Source: DASQZK01 sp963809925 (GTDB lineage: Bacteria; Bacteroidota; Bacteroidia; Bacteroidales; GCA-2748055). Taken from it: a stretch of DNA of 64,000 nucleotides. Shown here in pieces: positions 44,553 to 53,030 of this stretch. The translations under genes and the position numbers were made by a program. A model generated the notes under the pieces. It did not search any database, had not been told where the DNA came from, and worked only from the letters and a program-made list of their open reading frames with translations. The DNA is taken from assembly GCA_963809925.1 (NCBI GenBank), contig CAWELH010000002.1, positions 372,001 through 436,000 on the forward strand. The letters run 5' to 3'. Each line of letters starts with the position of its first letter. The stretch's first letter is position 1.

Positions 44553-45158
44553 CTAATTTGAAAGATGCAAAGAAACAAATTTCCTGTGTAAATCAAGTAC
44601 CTGAGGTACCAGTAATTCCTCCCCGTTATTACGGATCACAAAATCTGCATAATGCAGTAATTCCTCATCTGGCATCTGGCGCTTCATCCGGCTTCTCACA
44701 TCGGCTTCAGAAATGCCGTCACGTTCTATGACGCGCCGTATTCTGGTCCGCTGTTCAGCGTGAACAACAATAATTACATCAAACTGTTTATAGGCCCCGC
44801 TCTCAACCAGAATGGCAGCATCCTCAACGATATACGGGACGCCGGTGCCGGTCTGCATTTCACACCAGCGAATAAAATCATGATGAACAGCGGGATGAAC
44901 CAACGCATTCAGGCGTAGAAGCAAATCCTGGTCTGGAAAAACCTTCGAGGCCATATAATTACGGTCCAATTCACCATTCTTATACGCCTCCTTTCCAAAT
45001 GTAGCCATAATACCTTCGATGAGCTTTTTTTCCGAGTTCATGAGCCGCCTTGCTACCAGATCCGCATTGTAAACCGGTATGCCAAGGACTGGAAATATCC
45101 TCGCCACCGTGGATTTTCCACTTCCAATCCCTCCTGTCAGACCAATTTTGAGCATCAT
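44553..45158 (-). CDS. coaE: Dephospho-CoA kinase
   Basis: Catalyses the last step of coenzyme A synthesis. The 201-residue protein has the P-loop GLTGGIGSGKST at residues 7-18, the lid and substrate motifs DADLVARRLM-type reading NADLVARRLM, and the downstream IVEDAAILVESGAYKQFD and TRIRRVIERDG. The start overlaps the end of the YbbR gene by four bases (ATGA), showing coupling. It is followed within 9 bases by the TerB/DnaJ gene. Confidence 0.96.
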   Translation of the reverse strand: MMLKIGLTGGIGSGKSTVARIFPVLGIPVYNADLVARRLMNSEKKLIEGIMATFGKEAYKNGELDRNYMASKVFPDQDLLLRLNALVHPAVHHDFIRWCEMQTGTGVPYIVEDAAILVESGAYKQFDVIIVVHAEQRTRIRRVIERDGISEADVRSRMKRQMPDEELLHYADFVIRNNGEELLVPQVLDLHRKFVSLHLSN

Positions 45159-46153
45159 CTCTCAATTAGGTATTCTACCGAGCGGGGCGAATATTTAACG
45201 GATCGTATGAAATCGGGTTGTTTTTCCATTTCCACCTTCAGCTTCTTCACCTGGCCTACTTCTGCCTCCGCATAATCCACTACCATTCTGAACATCGAAG
45301 GTTGCAACTTTTCAAAATTACTCAGCCCCACCTGACAGGTTACCTGAATATAATGCGGAAACGTCTTCATCATCATCGAGTCGGGCAAATCGGTTACATC
45401 GACCGGAACATTAAGTGTCTTTTCGGTAAATTTTTCCACCTCAAACCTAACTTTCACCTTTTCCCTGCCATAGGTAACATGTTCTATCTTCATCAAATCC
45501 GCACTAATACTTTGTGATTGTGTAATCAGACCTACATCTATATGATTTGTTACCAATATGTTAAGTGTATCCATCAGGTAATCTGGTCCTGAAACATTAA
45601 CAGAATCCGGAATCAAAAAAGGATCCGTTTTCAGGATGAGTTGCTTGTCGAGGCGGTAGGTAACATCAGGCATCACCTTTACTTTTTTGGCTACGACACC
45701 GGCAAATCTGAAAATGAGGGTATCGGGTTTAATATCAATAATATTAAATTCCGAACTCAGTTGTTTTGAAATATAACTCCGGGCAAACCGTGTCTCGATA
45801 TAAAATACGCCGCTGTCGGCTGGACTCAGTCGGTTCATCGTAAATGAGCTGAAATTAAATACGAGGGGGATATATCTTGAACTGAGTCGGTAACGAAGTA
45901 GTGTGTAGCCATGCGCATTCACCTCAAGGGAAAGTTGCTCGGGAAGGTCCCCGATCAGTAACTTGTCGACAGGGAAATTCCGGTATCGAACAGGGTAATC
46001 TATGTTTGTTGTGTAATTCTTGGCCAGGGCGTTCATAAACCAGAAAATAACCGACAGCAGAAGAAAAAAACTGAATATCACAGCTTTTTTCCTGAATGCC
46101 ATCTTTTCCTTGGTCGAGAACTTTGAAAACCGGTTAAAAAACCCTGAACTCAT
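45155..46153 (-). CDS. YbbR/CdaR-like domain protein
   Basis: A 332-residue protein with a single N-terminal membrane segment (AVIFSFFLLLSVIFWFMNAL, about 29-48) followed by YbbR-type beta domains facing the periplasm (YPVRYRNFP, LSLEVNAHGYTLLRYRL, VMPDVTYRL, VNVPVDVTDLPDSM-like strands). In other bacteria YbbR proteins can regulate a c-di-AMP cyclase, but no cyclase gene is present in the window. It is translationally coupled to coaE and separated from yajC by an intrinsic terminator. Confidence 0.85.
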   Translation of the reverse strand: MSSGFFNRFSKFSTKEKMAFRKKAVIFSFFLLLSVIFWFMNALAKNYTTNIDYPVRYRNFPVDKLLIGDLPEQLSLEVNAHGYTLLRYRLSSRYIPLVFNFSSFTMNRLSPADSGVFYIETRFARSYISKQLSSEFNIIDIKPDTLIFRFAGVVAKKVKVMPDVTYRLDKQLILKTDPFLIPDSVNVSGPDYLMDTLNILVTNHIDVGLITQSQSISADLMKIEHVTYGREKVKVRFEVEKFTEKTLNVPVDVTDLPDSMMMKTFPHYIQVTCQVGLSNFEKLQPSMFRMVVDYAEAEVGQVKKLKVEMEKQPDFIRSVKYSPRSVEYLIER

Positions 46154-46177
46154 GGCGATTCTTTAATTTGAATCTAA

Positions 46178-46223
46178 AAATAAAAAAAAGAGTTCAAAGA
46201 AATGAGAATTCCTCTGAACTCTT
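46178..46223 (-). terminator. Intrinsic terminator between yajC and ybbR
   Basis: AAGAGTTCA (46188-46196) pairs with TGAACTCTT (46215-46223), a 9-bp stem with an 18-base loop. On the minus strand it is followed by a run of T (TTTTTT then ATTTTTAG), a classic intrinsic terminator below yajC. Read-through or a hidden promoter must feed the ybbR-coaE genes. Confidence 0.75.
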
Positions 46224-46244
46224 CTGACTTTTCATCGATAAATA

Positions 46245-46568
46245 TTACTTCTGCTGTGTGGCCCCTACATCCCCCGGGTCTTTCAGAACCGCATTTTTAT
46301 CAATTCTAACACGAACATTATCAGCGATTTCAACGGTGACGGCTTGATCTTTAATATCGGTTATCTTCCCATAAATGCCACCTGTGGTGACAATTTTGTC
46401 GCCTTTTTGTAAACTGTTCCGGTAGTTCCGTAAATCTTTCTGCTTTTTCATCTGTGGTCTTATCATGAAAAAATAAAAAACAACGATAATCAACAACAGA
46501 GGAAGCAAAGAGGTAAGTGCATTGGGCTGGGAGGCCCCTTGTTGTAATAAAACAAATAATACTTTCAT
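46245..46568 (-). CDS. yajC: Sec translocase accessory subunit YajC
   Basis: A 107-residue inner-membrane protein with one transmembrane helix (SLLPLLLIIVVFYFFMIRPQMKK, about 22-44) and the hallmark cytoplasmic motif LQKGDKIVTTGGIYGKITDI. It supports SecDF-YidC function. Genes of the same strand upstream (DUF1573 lipoprotein, 30 bases away) and nusB form the conserved neighbourhood seen in this phylum. Confidence 0.95.
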   Translation of the reverse strand: MKVLFVLLQQGASQPNALTSLLPLLLIIVVFYFFMIRPQMKKQKDLRNYRNSLQKGDKIVTTGGIYGKITDIKDQAVTVEIADNVRVRIDKNAVLKDPGDVGATQQK

Positions 46569-46598
46569 TTCAGTCTTCTTTATGGTTTAAATTAATAC

Positions 46599-47039
46599 TC
46601 ATTTTTTCAGAACTTCAGCTTCAAGGGTAAGACGTGTCAGAAGCGTCCTTGCATTTGACTCCACCGATACAGTCTTGATCTGCTTCCCCTCCCTGCCTGA
46701 GGTATCAAAAACTACTTTTATTGTTCCCTTTCCTCCCGGAGGAACGGGTGCTCTTTCATATTCAGGGATAGTACATCCACAACTGGCAGTTGCGCTGTTT
46801 ATGATAAGGTTGGAATGTCCGGTATTCCGGAATTCAAAATACCATCCTACCTTCTCTCCTTCCGTGACTTTACCAAAATTATGAACCAGGCCGGCGAATT
46901 TAATTTCAGGCTGACTGTCGACAGATTCAGCCGGCTTCTCCAAATCATTAGTTAAAACATGTGATTCCGGATGTTTACATGCGGAAACTGCCAGAAGCAG
47001 CATGAACATGGTAATTATGCCCTGCCTTAATTTCAACAT
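46599..47039 (-). CDS. DUF1573 lipoprotein
   Basis: A 146-residue protein with a lipoprotein signal (MLKLRQGIITMFMLLLAVSAC, Cys21) and an Ig-like DUF1573 domain: FGKVTEGEKVGWYFEFRNTG, LIINSATASCGCTIPEYERAPV and GTIKVVFDTSGREG. The conserved Ser-Cys-Gly-Cys-Thr motif is intact. The role of the family is unknown. Located between nusB (60 bases upstream) and yajC (30 bases downstream). Confidence 0.9.
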   Translation of the reverse strand: MLKLRQGIITMFMLLLAVSACKHPESHVLTNDLEKPAESVDSQPEIKFAGLVHNFGKVTEGEKVGWYFEFRNTGHSNLIINSATASCGCTIPEYERAPVPPGGKGTIKVVFDTSGREGKQIKTVSVESNARTLLTRLTLEAEVLKK

Positions 47040-47099
47040 GTAGCAAACAAATTACAAATTAAGTACATTTTCAATTTCATCCAAAACCGGAGATGGATC

Positions 47100-48050
47100 T
47101 TATACTTCGCCAATCAGCCCCCGGCCGCTTTTTTTTATCTTTTTCTCCTCTCGGAGTTTCTGCATTATTTTATCCAGGACACCATTGATGAAGGTATTGC
47201 TTTTTTCAGTACTGTAATATTTTGCAATCTCCAGGAACTCATTGAGCGTCACCTTGGTCGGTATCGAAGGAAATTCAATCATCTCCGTTATGGCCATCTG
47301 CATGATCAGAACGTCCATGAAGGCGATACGGTCGAGATCCCAGTTACTGGCCTTTTCTTCGATCATCTGAAGAGCCTCCTCCCTGTTCAAAATCGACTTC
47401 CTGAAAAGCCGTATCACGAAGTCCCTGTCCTCATCATTTTTATAAAGATCGAGCAGGTGCGTTTCATCTTTATCCGTCGACTTGAATTTCTTCATGGTTT
47501 TCTGAACCATGGAAACCACGAAATCGAGATCATCATTCCAGTAAATGGATTTTTCTTCAAGAAGTTGATGTAAGGATTCATTCCTAAGAATGATCTCACT
47601 CACAAAATCAGAAACCAGCCTTTTTTCAGCGTTATAATCCACGCTCTCTTCGTTCATAAAGCCGGCATAAATATCTGATTCAGCAAGACTCCCGTAAATT
47701 TCCTTGATAAGTTCAGGATGATTTGACCAGCTGATGTGATGCGTTTCAAGGTATCTCAATAACTGGCCATTCTCTCTCAATTGCACAACCAGTCTGTTTT
47801 CAATAAAACGGGTGTTGGGATTGAGGTCTTCCCAGTGCGGGACTTTTTTATTCCTTGCAAGTTCAATTCTCGATCCGGCATATTCCACAACATCTATTAT
47901 CAGGAGCAAAATATAATAGTATAGTTCGTATGCCTTGTTTATACTGAAATGAAGTTCTTTCTCAGATTTATTAATGTCCCTCTGATCAGACTTGTAATAA
48001 GCGTACAAAACCTGTAAAACCTTTATCCTTAATAGCCTTCTGCTTATCAT
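47100..48050 (-). CDS. nusB: Transcription antitermination factor NusB (long form)
   Basis: A 316-residue NusB, about twice the E. coli length, as is normal in Bacteroidota. The N-terminal start MISRRLLRIKVLQVLYAYYKS carries the RNA-binding Arg-rich region, and the C-terminal domain (about 190-300) has the canonical DRIAFMDVLIMQMAITEMIEFPSIPTKVTLNEFLEIAKYYSTEKSNTFINGVLD features. The extra middle part is charged and helical. It would act with NusE in rRNA antitermination. An exact -7 match lies 35 bases upstream. Confidence 0.94.
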   Translation of the reverse strand: MISRRLLRIKVLQVLYAYYKSDQRDINKSEKELHFSINKAYELYYYILLLIIDVVEYAGSRIELARNKKVPHWEDLNPNTRFIENRLVVQLRENGQLLRYLETHHISWSNHPELIKEIYGSLAESDIYAGFMNEESVDYNAEKRLVSDFVSEIILRNESLHQLLEEKSIYWNDDLDFVVSMVQKTMKKFKSTDKDETHLLDLYKNDEDRDFVIRLFRKSILNREEALQMIEEKASNWDLDRIAFMDVLIMQMAITEMIEFPSIPTKVTLNEFLEIAKYYSTEKSNTFINGVLDKIMQKLREEKKIKKSGRGLIGEV

Positions 48051-48084
48051 TTAAAGAACCCTGAATGAATATTATCAATGGCGA

Positions 48085-48092
48085 CAAAGTTA
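48085..48092 (-). promoter_or_regulatory. Putative -7 element for nusB
   Basis: CAAAGTTA on the plus strand is TAACTTTG on the minus strand, an exact TAnnTTTG match. A TTTC about 16 bases further upstream is a weak -33 candidate. Leader length would be about 28 bases. Confidence 0.5.
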
Positions 48093-48209
48093 AACATTTT
48101 TTATTAAGGAAAGCGACTGAAATGATAATTTATGACCTCAATAATTGTGTATCAGGCTAATAAGAACGCAAACGTTTTTGGACAAAAAACTGGCATTTTA
48201 TGTGCAAAA

Positions 48210-48241
48210 TTGAGTAATTCTAAAATATTTTTCTATTTTTG
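48210..48241 (+). promoter_or_regulatory. Promoter of the PUR-domain gene
   Basis: TTG at 48210-48212 and TATTTTTG at 48234-48241, separated by 21 bases, fit the Bacteroidota -33/-7 pattern. The start would be near 48248, about 30 bases before the ATG. Confidence 0.6.
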
Positions 48242-48278
48242 AGAAACAAATGCATTAATCTGTAACTAAATCGAGTTT

Positions 48279-48659
48279 ATGATGGAAGAAGGAACCGGAA
48301 AAAAAGACGAAGGCTTTGACCAATCGAGGGAAGAAATTTTTTCGCAAGCCGTTAGAGCCGGTAAACGTACTTATTTCTTTGATGTTAAAGCTACGAGACG
48401 TAATGACTATTACCTGACAATTACGGAAAGTAAAAAAAGGTTTAACCGCGATGGAAAATCCTACTACGAGAAACACAAAATTTTTCTTTACAAAGAGGAT
48501 TTTGAGAAGTTTGCCAATGGTCTGCAGGCTGTGATTGAATACATTAAGGAAAATCAACCGCCTCTTATCGATGATTATGTTTCCAATGAACCGGAAACAG
48601 CGATGGCCGAGAATTTCACCAACGTAGAATTTGAGGATCTGGAAGAGGACAACTCCTAA
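48279..48659 (+). CDS. PUR family DNA/RNA-binding protein (DUF3276)
   Basis: A 126-residue single PUR-repeat protein, a nucleic-acid binding fold common in Bacteroidota and spirochaetes. The core is EEIFSQAVRAGKRTYFFDVKATRRNDYYLTITESKKRF followed by the helix KIFLYKEDFEKFANGLQAVIEYI; the N-terminus is charged and the C-terminus acidic (VEFEDLEEDNS). Such proteins dimerise and bind single-stranded purine-rich DNA or RNA. Own promoter; monocistronic, with a hairpin downstream. Confidence 0.93.
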   Translation: MMEEGTGKKDEGFDQSREEIFSQAVRAGKRTYFFDVKATRRNDYYLTITESKKRFNRDGKSYYEKHKIFLYKEDFEKFANGLQAVIEYIKENQPPLIDDYVSNEPETAMAENFTNVEFEDLEEDNS

Positions 48660-48678
48660 GTTGTATGGTGCTAAAATG

Positions 48679-48707
48679 TGAGCTGGTTTGAAAAAATAAC
48701 CAGCTCA
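48679..48707. terminator. Bidirectional hairpin between convergent genes
   Basis: TGAGCTGGTT (48679-48688) pairs with AACCAGCTCA (48698-48707), a perfect 10-bp stem with a 9-base A-rich loop, between the PUR gene and the convergent thiamine-binding gene; its right arm overlaps that gene's stop codon. T-tracts are weak on both sides. Confidence 0.55.
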
Positions 48708-49001
48708 ATCCTCATATTTACTCATCTTATCCAGGATGGTAATGTGTTTGTGATGCCCGATCTGCCATTTCATATTGATCAGAATATCCTCTGCTCCTTC
48801 GCGAAAACAAACTTCCTTAATTTCGCCCAGCAGTTTTACCACCTGTTCGTATTCTCCTTCTACCACCGTCTCAAACGGGCAAACTTTATAGGTTATTCCC
48901 GATGAGGCTATGTGCCCGATAACCTTGTCCACAATGCCATAAGCAAAGACTTTGTCGCCAGCAGGCAGAACCTGAATGGCAGCATTTATTGTATATTTCA
49001 T
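48705..49001 (-). CDS. MTH1187-family thiamine-binding protein
   Basis: A 98-residue cytosolic protein of the YkoF/MTH1187 family with the ferredoxin-like fold: MKYTINAAIQVLPAGDK at the N-terminus, SSGITYKVCPFETVVEGEYEQVVKLL in the middle and ADILINMKWQIGHHK-like reading EDILINMKWQIGHHK towards the end. Relatives bind thiamine or a related ligand. No thiamine operon is adjacent. Full length. Confidence 0.85.
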   Translation of the reverse strand: MKYTINAAIQVLPAGDKVFAYGIVDKVIGHIASSGITYKVCPFETVVEGEYEQVVKLLGEIKEVCFREGAEDILINMKWQIGHHKHITILDKMSKYED

Positions 49002-49200
49002 CTATATAAAAATTAGTGTATACCTGAATTACTGTAGGTGATAATCATCGAACAGTTAATATTTATCCTGAACGATCTACCGGCCCACTGGAAGTCTGCG
49101 ACATTGATACGAAGGGACGCAGGAAGCCTGGCCGAAAATTTTCCGTATTCCGAACAAAACAACATAATGAATTCCGGAAAATTACAGATCCGCGAAAAAT

Positions 49201-49962
49201 TCAGTAGATATCTTCATCATCAATATCCTGCTGTTCTGATCTTTGTTTTTTCAGAAAATCCCGGATCTCATCGAAGGAAAGTTCTTTAACGTTGGTGATA
49301 ATAAAATTAGGAATAAGGAAATTGCCGAATTCATTGCATTCTCCGATCGCTTCTTCGAAAATCGATCTTATCGTGACATTCATGGGGATAACCGCTTTTA
49401 CTGTTGCCAGACTGCCCGAAAATTCGAAATTCTCAATCTCCGAATTATACTTCTTCAGAATAACTTCAAACTCATTACGTATGATCATTTTCTGTGAATC
49501 GGTGAACTGATCCGCCTTATTACCAATCAGTACCACGAAATACCTGAGTTTGTCCCCCTTTCCTCCCAGACCTGTGGAGATGAAAACCTGGTTTTCATCG
49601 AGGATCTTGGATTCCAATAACATCTTGCTTTCCTGGAAGGCAAGAATGCCCCATTCCTTCAGGTCTTCCGGCGGGTTATGAAGAAAGCGCTCAATGGTAC
49701 GAAAAGCTTCAACCCTTTCAACGGAAGCCAACTTGGCAAGAAGTTCCTTCTTATCGTCTGCCCCGACTTTATCATTGAAGAGTTTTTCGGATTCATCCAT
49801 AACCCTATCTGGCTTGAGATCAGCCTTCATTTCCTTTGAAAACTCGAAGTACTTCATCTGCAAATCGATATCGATCTGTTCTTCAAGAACACTGAATTGC
49901 CCCGGAATAGCTCCAAACAATTCCCTGATCTTGTCATATATATTTTCGTATTCTTCCATCAC
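49201..49962 (-). CDS. Unrecognised soluble protein
   Basis: I do not recognise the family. It is a 253-residue acidic cytosolic protein without signal or membrane segment. The first 110 residues are helical and charged (EEYENIYDKIRELFGAIPGQ, KKELLAKLASVERVEAFRTIERF), and the rest alternates strands and helices (QVFISTGLGGKGDKLRYFVVLIG, TVKAVIPMNVTIRSIFEEAIGECN, FLIPNFIITNV), ending in acidic DEDIY. The conserved-looking G-L-G-G-K-G-D-K loop could bind phosphate or metal but this is a guess. It is divergent from feoAB. Confidence 0.75.
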   Translation of the reverse strand: MMEEYENIYDKIRELFGAIPGQFSVLEEQIDIDLQMKYFEFSKEMKADLKPDRVMDESEKLFNDKVGADDKKELLAKLASVERVEAFRTIERFLHNPPEDLKEWGILAFQESKMLLESKILDENQVFISTGLGGKGDKLRYFVVLIGNKADQFTDSQKMIIRNEFEVILKKYNSEIENFEFSGSLATVKAVIPMNVTIRSIFEEAIGECNEFGNFLIPNFIITNVKELSFDEIRDFLKKQRSEQQDIDDEDIY

Positions 49963-50057
49963 TCTCTAAGTCAGTTGATTGTGGTCGCAAATCAAATTAC
50001 AAAATAATCATTTCAATATCAACCAAAATAACATAATAATACGATATAACATTATAA

Positions 50058-50075
50058 ATACCTAAATGTTGGTAT
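50058..50075 (+). promoter_or_regulatory. Inverted repeat ATACC-N8-GGTAT upstream of feoAB
   Basis: ATACC (50058-50062) and GGTAT (50071-50075) are exact inverted copies around an 8-base spacer, 50 bases before the feoAB ATG. A candidate operator for a metal-responsive regulator; it does not match the classical Fur box. Confidence 0.4.
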
Positions 50076-50096
50076 CCCAAATATAACGGATTACAG

Positions 50097-50112
50097 TAAT
50101 ATTGCAGTATTA
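50097..50112 (+). promoter_or_regulatory. 16-bp near-perfect palindrome before feoAB
   Basis: TAATATTGCAGTATTA is a palindrome in 14 of 16 positions, ending 12 bases before the start codon at 50125. A repressor bound here would cover the ribosome site or an early transcribed region, so it is a plausible iron-responsive operator. Confidence 0.5.
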
Positions 50113-50124
50113 ATAAGGAATGAA

Positions 50125-52545
50125 ATGCTGTTATCGGATTTACGGGCACAGGAGAGCGGGATCATTGTTAAGGTCAAAGGACAGGGTGCATTCAGGAAAA
50201 GGGTTACAGAAATGGGCTTTATAAAAGGCCAGCCGGTAACCGTTATCAGAAATGCGCCTTTCCAGGATCCTGTGGAATACTCAGTGATGGGCTATGAAGT
50301 AAGTCTTAGGAGAGCAGAAGCGTCACTCATTGAGGTAGTCACTGGGAAAAGCCAGGAGGTTGCAGGTGATTTTCCCGGTACCATTGAGTTTGATGAGGGT
50401 TTCAAGTTTCCGTCAGGACCTGATAAAACGATAAATATTGCCCTCATCGGCAATCCAAACTGTGGGAAAACCAGCATTTTCAATCAGGCATCACGATCTT
50501 ACGAACATGTTGGCAATTATGGTGGTGTAACTGTGGAAACGAAAATTGCCAGGGTTGAATACCAGGGCTACACCTTCAATATTTACGATTTACCCGGAAC
50601 CTATTCGCTTACCTCCTATTCTCCTGAAGAGATCTATGTCAGAAATTTTCTTACCGACAGTCTGCCCGATGTGGTGGTGAATGTCGTCGATGCAACCAAC
50701 CTCGAACGTAATCTATACCTTACAACCCAGCTTATCGACATGAACCTGAAGATGGTTATGGCTCTGAACATGTACGATGAGTTCAAACTAAGTGGTAATC
50801 ATTTTAACCATCTTAGCTTTGCTTCTATGCTGGGCATTCCTATCATTCCTACCGTTGGTTCCAAGGGGAAGGGCCTGGCAAGGCTTTTCACGGCGATTAT
50901 CAGCAAATTCAATGAAGGCGATGCTTCCAGGAAAAAAATTCACATCAATTACGGAACGGATATTGAAAATTCGGTCAACAAAATTCTGGCTCCGGTAAGT
51001 GTTGAAAGTAACAATGTGCTCACAGGCAGGATTTGCTCCAGATTCATAGCGATAAAGCTACTAGAAGGCGATGATCATACTGTAGCCCAGGTCGCAGGAC
51101 TTGCGAATCGTGAAGACATTACCAACGTACTTGAAACGGAGCGACGGAAACTTCAGGAACTGTTTTCTGAGGAGCCGGGAACGCTGATCACAGATGCCCG
51201 TTTCGGATTCATTGCAGGGGCTTTAAGGGAAACATACCTTGAAAACAGGGATGACCGGAAGAAGTATTCGGAGAAAATTGATAATGTACTGACCAATAAA
51301 TTCGTGGGGATCCCGATATTTTTCATCTTTCTCTGGCTGATGTTTGAGACAACATTCACGCTTGGGCAGTACCCGATGAACTGGATTAACAAGGGTATGA
51401 ATTTGCTTTCATCGCTGGTGTCTGCAACGCTTCCCGCCGGAGATCTCCGAAATCTGCTTTCGGAAGGAATCATCGGAGGCGTAGGGGGTGTACTGGTTTT
51501 CCTGCCCAATATTCTGATCCTGTTCTTCTTTATTTCATTCCTTGAGGATACCGGATACATGGCACGTGCGGCTTTTATCATGGACAAATTCATGCACCGG
51601 ATCGGCCTTCATGGGAAATCATTCATTCCAATGGTCATGGGCTTTGGATGCAACGTTCCAGCCATCATGTCGACCCGTATTATTGAGAGCAGGAATAACC
51701 GGCTGCTCACCATGATGCTTGTCCCGTTTATGTCGTGCAGCGCACGGCTCCCGGTATATATCCTGATTATCGGTGCCTTTTTCCCTACACACCAGGGGAC
51801 AGTATTGTTCGGAATTTATCTTGCGGGCATCGCACTGGCAGTGTTTTCGGCCCTCATCTTCAGGAAGGTATTTTTCAGAAAAGAAGATTCACCTTTTGTG
51901 ATGGAACTTCCCCCCTACCGGATGCCTACATTAAAAAACACGTCAAGGCACATGTGGAATAAGGCGTCCCAGTATCTTCAGAAAATAGGTGGAATCATCC
52001 TGGTGGCATCGATCATCATTTGGGGGTTGGAATATTATCCAAAGAAGAGTCCACTCTTCAATCAGGCAAACAACATTCATGTTGAAGCTTCCATGGTTAG
52101 CTCCGGAGTAGTGCAGAATACTGATCAGGGCTCCTCGTACCTTGAAAAAATTGGAAAGATGGTTCAACCGGTAATGAGTCCATTGGGCTTCGACTGGAAG
52201 ATGACAGTCAGCCTGATGGCTGGCGTGGCCGGTAAGGAAGTGGTTGTAAGCACTATGGGAGTTATCTATGACGATAAATCCAATGGGAATACAAGTCTTG
52301 GTAGCCGGCTGCGTGGGCAGGTGTATACAGAAGGTCCGCAGATAGGACAACTGGTTTACACACCACTTTCGGCCATGGCCTTCCTTGTATTTATCCTTGT
52401 TTATTTTCCGTGCATCGCTGTGGTTGCTGCTGTTGCCAAAGAATCAGGATCCGTGTGGTGGGCCGTCCTGATGATCGTGTATACCACCGGAATGGCCTGG
52501 CTCCTGTCGTTTCTGACTTACCAGGCCGGAAGTTTATTTATGTAA
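50125..52545 (+). CDS. feoB: Fused FeoA-FeoB ferrous iron transporter
   Basis: An 806-residue Fe(II) importer in which FeoA is fused to the N-terminus of FeoB. Residues about 1-75 form the FeoA SH3-like domain (RKRVTEMGFIKGQPVTVI). The GTPase domain has G1 GNPNCGKTS (about 109-117), G3 DLPGTYSL and G4-like NMYDE. The membrane part (about 390-806) contains GFGCNVPAIMSTRIIESR and VPFMSCSARLPVYILI with the conserved Cys, and MAGVAGKEVVVSTMG. FeoA-FeoB fusions are typical of Bacteroidales. The small Feo-associated gene follows 18 bases downstream. Start at ATG 50125 is the first in frame after the palindromes. Confidence 0.97.
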   Translation: MLLSDLRAQESGIIVKVKGQGAFRKRVTEMGFIKGQPVTVIRNAPFQDPVEYSVMGYEVSLRRAEASLIEVVTGKSQEVAGDFPGTIEFDEGFKFPSGPDKTINIALIGNPNCGKTSIFNQASRSYEHVGNYGGVTVETKIARVEYQGYTFNIYDLPGTYSLTSYSPEEIYVRNFLTDSLPDVVVNVVDATNLERNLYLTTQLIDMNLKMVMALNMYDEFKLSGNHFNHLSFASMLGIPIIPTVGSKGKGLARLFTAIISKFNEGDASRKKIHINYGTDIENSVNKILAPVSVESNNVLTGRICSRFIAIKLLEGDDHTVAQVAGLANREDITNVLETERRKLQELFSEEPGTLITDARFGFIAGALRETYLENRDDRKKYSEKIDNVLTNKFVGIPIFFIFLWLMFETTFTLGQYPMNWINKGMNLLSSLVSATLPAGDLRNLLSEGIIGGVGGVLVFLPNILILFFFISFLEDTGYMARAAFIMDKFMHRIGLHGKSFIPMVMGFGCNVPAIMSTRIIESRNNRLLTMMLVPFMSCSARLPVYILIIGAFFPTHQGTVLFGIYLAGIALAVFSALIFRKVFFRKEDSPFVMELPPYRMPTLKNTSRHMWNKASQYLQKIGGIILVASIIIWGLEYYPKKSPLFNQANNIHVEASMVSSGVVQNTDQGSSYLEKIGKMVQPVMSPLGFDWKMTVSLMAGVAGKEVVVSTMGVIYDDKSNGNTSLGSRLRGQVYTEGPQIGQLVYTPLSAMAFLVFILVYFPCIAVVAAVAKESGSVWWAVLMIVYTTGMAWLLSFLTYQAGSLFM

Positions 52546-52563
52546 TATAAAAAGATATAAGAT

Positions 52564-52773
52564 ATGTTTCAGGCTGTTTTTGCTTTCGGTATTGTAGTTG
52601 CCACTGTGCTTTATGCTCTGCTTTCAATGGTTCGCTTTCTTCTTCCTTCCAAAAACAGGAATAGAAATGAAACAGGTTGCGCCGAAGGTAACTGCAATTG
52701 CAGCAGTTCAGGTCATCCTAAGACTCCTGCACATATCAGGGAAAGTCGGTATAAAGTCGTAAAGCTCAATTAA
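52564..52773 (+). CDS. FeoB-associated Cys-rich membrane protein
   Basis: A 69-residue protein with one N-terminal membrane helix (FQAVFAFGIVVATVLYALLSMVRFLL, residues 2-27), a basic stretch (KNRNRNE) and a Cys cluster (CAEGNCNCSSSGH, Cys near 39, 44 and 46). Small proteins of this form follow feoB in many anaerobes and probably take the place of FeoC or bind iron at the pore. It is 18 bases behind feoB, certainly in the same operon. Confidence 0.88.
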   Translation: MFQAVFAFGIVVATVLYALLSMVRFLLPSKNRNRNETGCAEGNCNCSSSGHPKTPAHIRESRYKVVKLN

Positions 52774-52855
52774 GACGTTGTTTTGCGATGCTTATGGCCC
52801 TTTATGTGCTGATTTATTAGTAAATTTCATCCTTAAAGCGGGACAGATCTTAGGT

Positions 52856-52904
52856 CACCTGAAATCCGGGGTATAATCCCGGTTACCCAAACGGCTTACA
52901 GGTG
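52856..52904 (+). promoter_or_regulatory. Structured element upstream of the HMA gene
   Basis: CACCTG (52856-52861) pairs with CAGGTG (52899-52904) and encloses CCGGG (52866-52870) pairing with CCCGG (52878-52882), leaving a 16-base single-stranded arm. The 257-bp interval between the Feo gene and the exported HMA gene contains no other gene. The layout could be a leader RNA or an operator for a metal sensor. It does not match riboswitch classes I recognise. Confidence 0.4.
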
Positions 52905-53030
52905 CGAAATGACATTTACAATTGTCTCTTATAGAGCTGATTAATACTACAAGAAAATGAAAAAAAAACAGTTACTGAATCAGACTGATCGAAAAAATAG
53001 CATTGCAATAAAACATTAAAATCTATTCCC

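Noticed and set aside
48191..48206. TGGCATTTTATGTGC, a GG-N10-GC match to a sigma-54 promoter before the PUR gene
   Set aside because: Only weak agreement with the consensus beyond GG and GC, no upstream inverted repeat, and a good -33/-7 promoter lies just downstream.
49038..49289. 83-residue open frame between the thiamine-binding and 49201 genes
   Set aside because: It overlaps the 3' end of the well-formed minus-strand gene and lacks a plausible protein composition.
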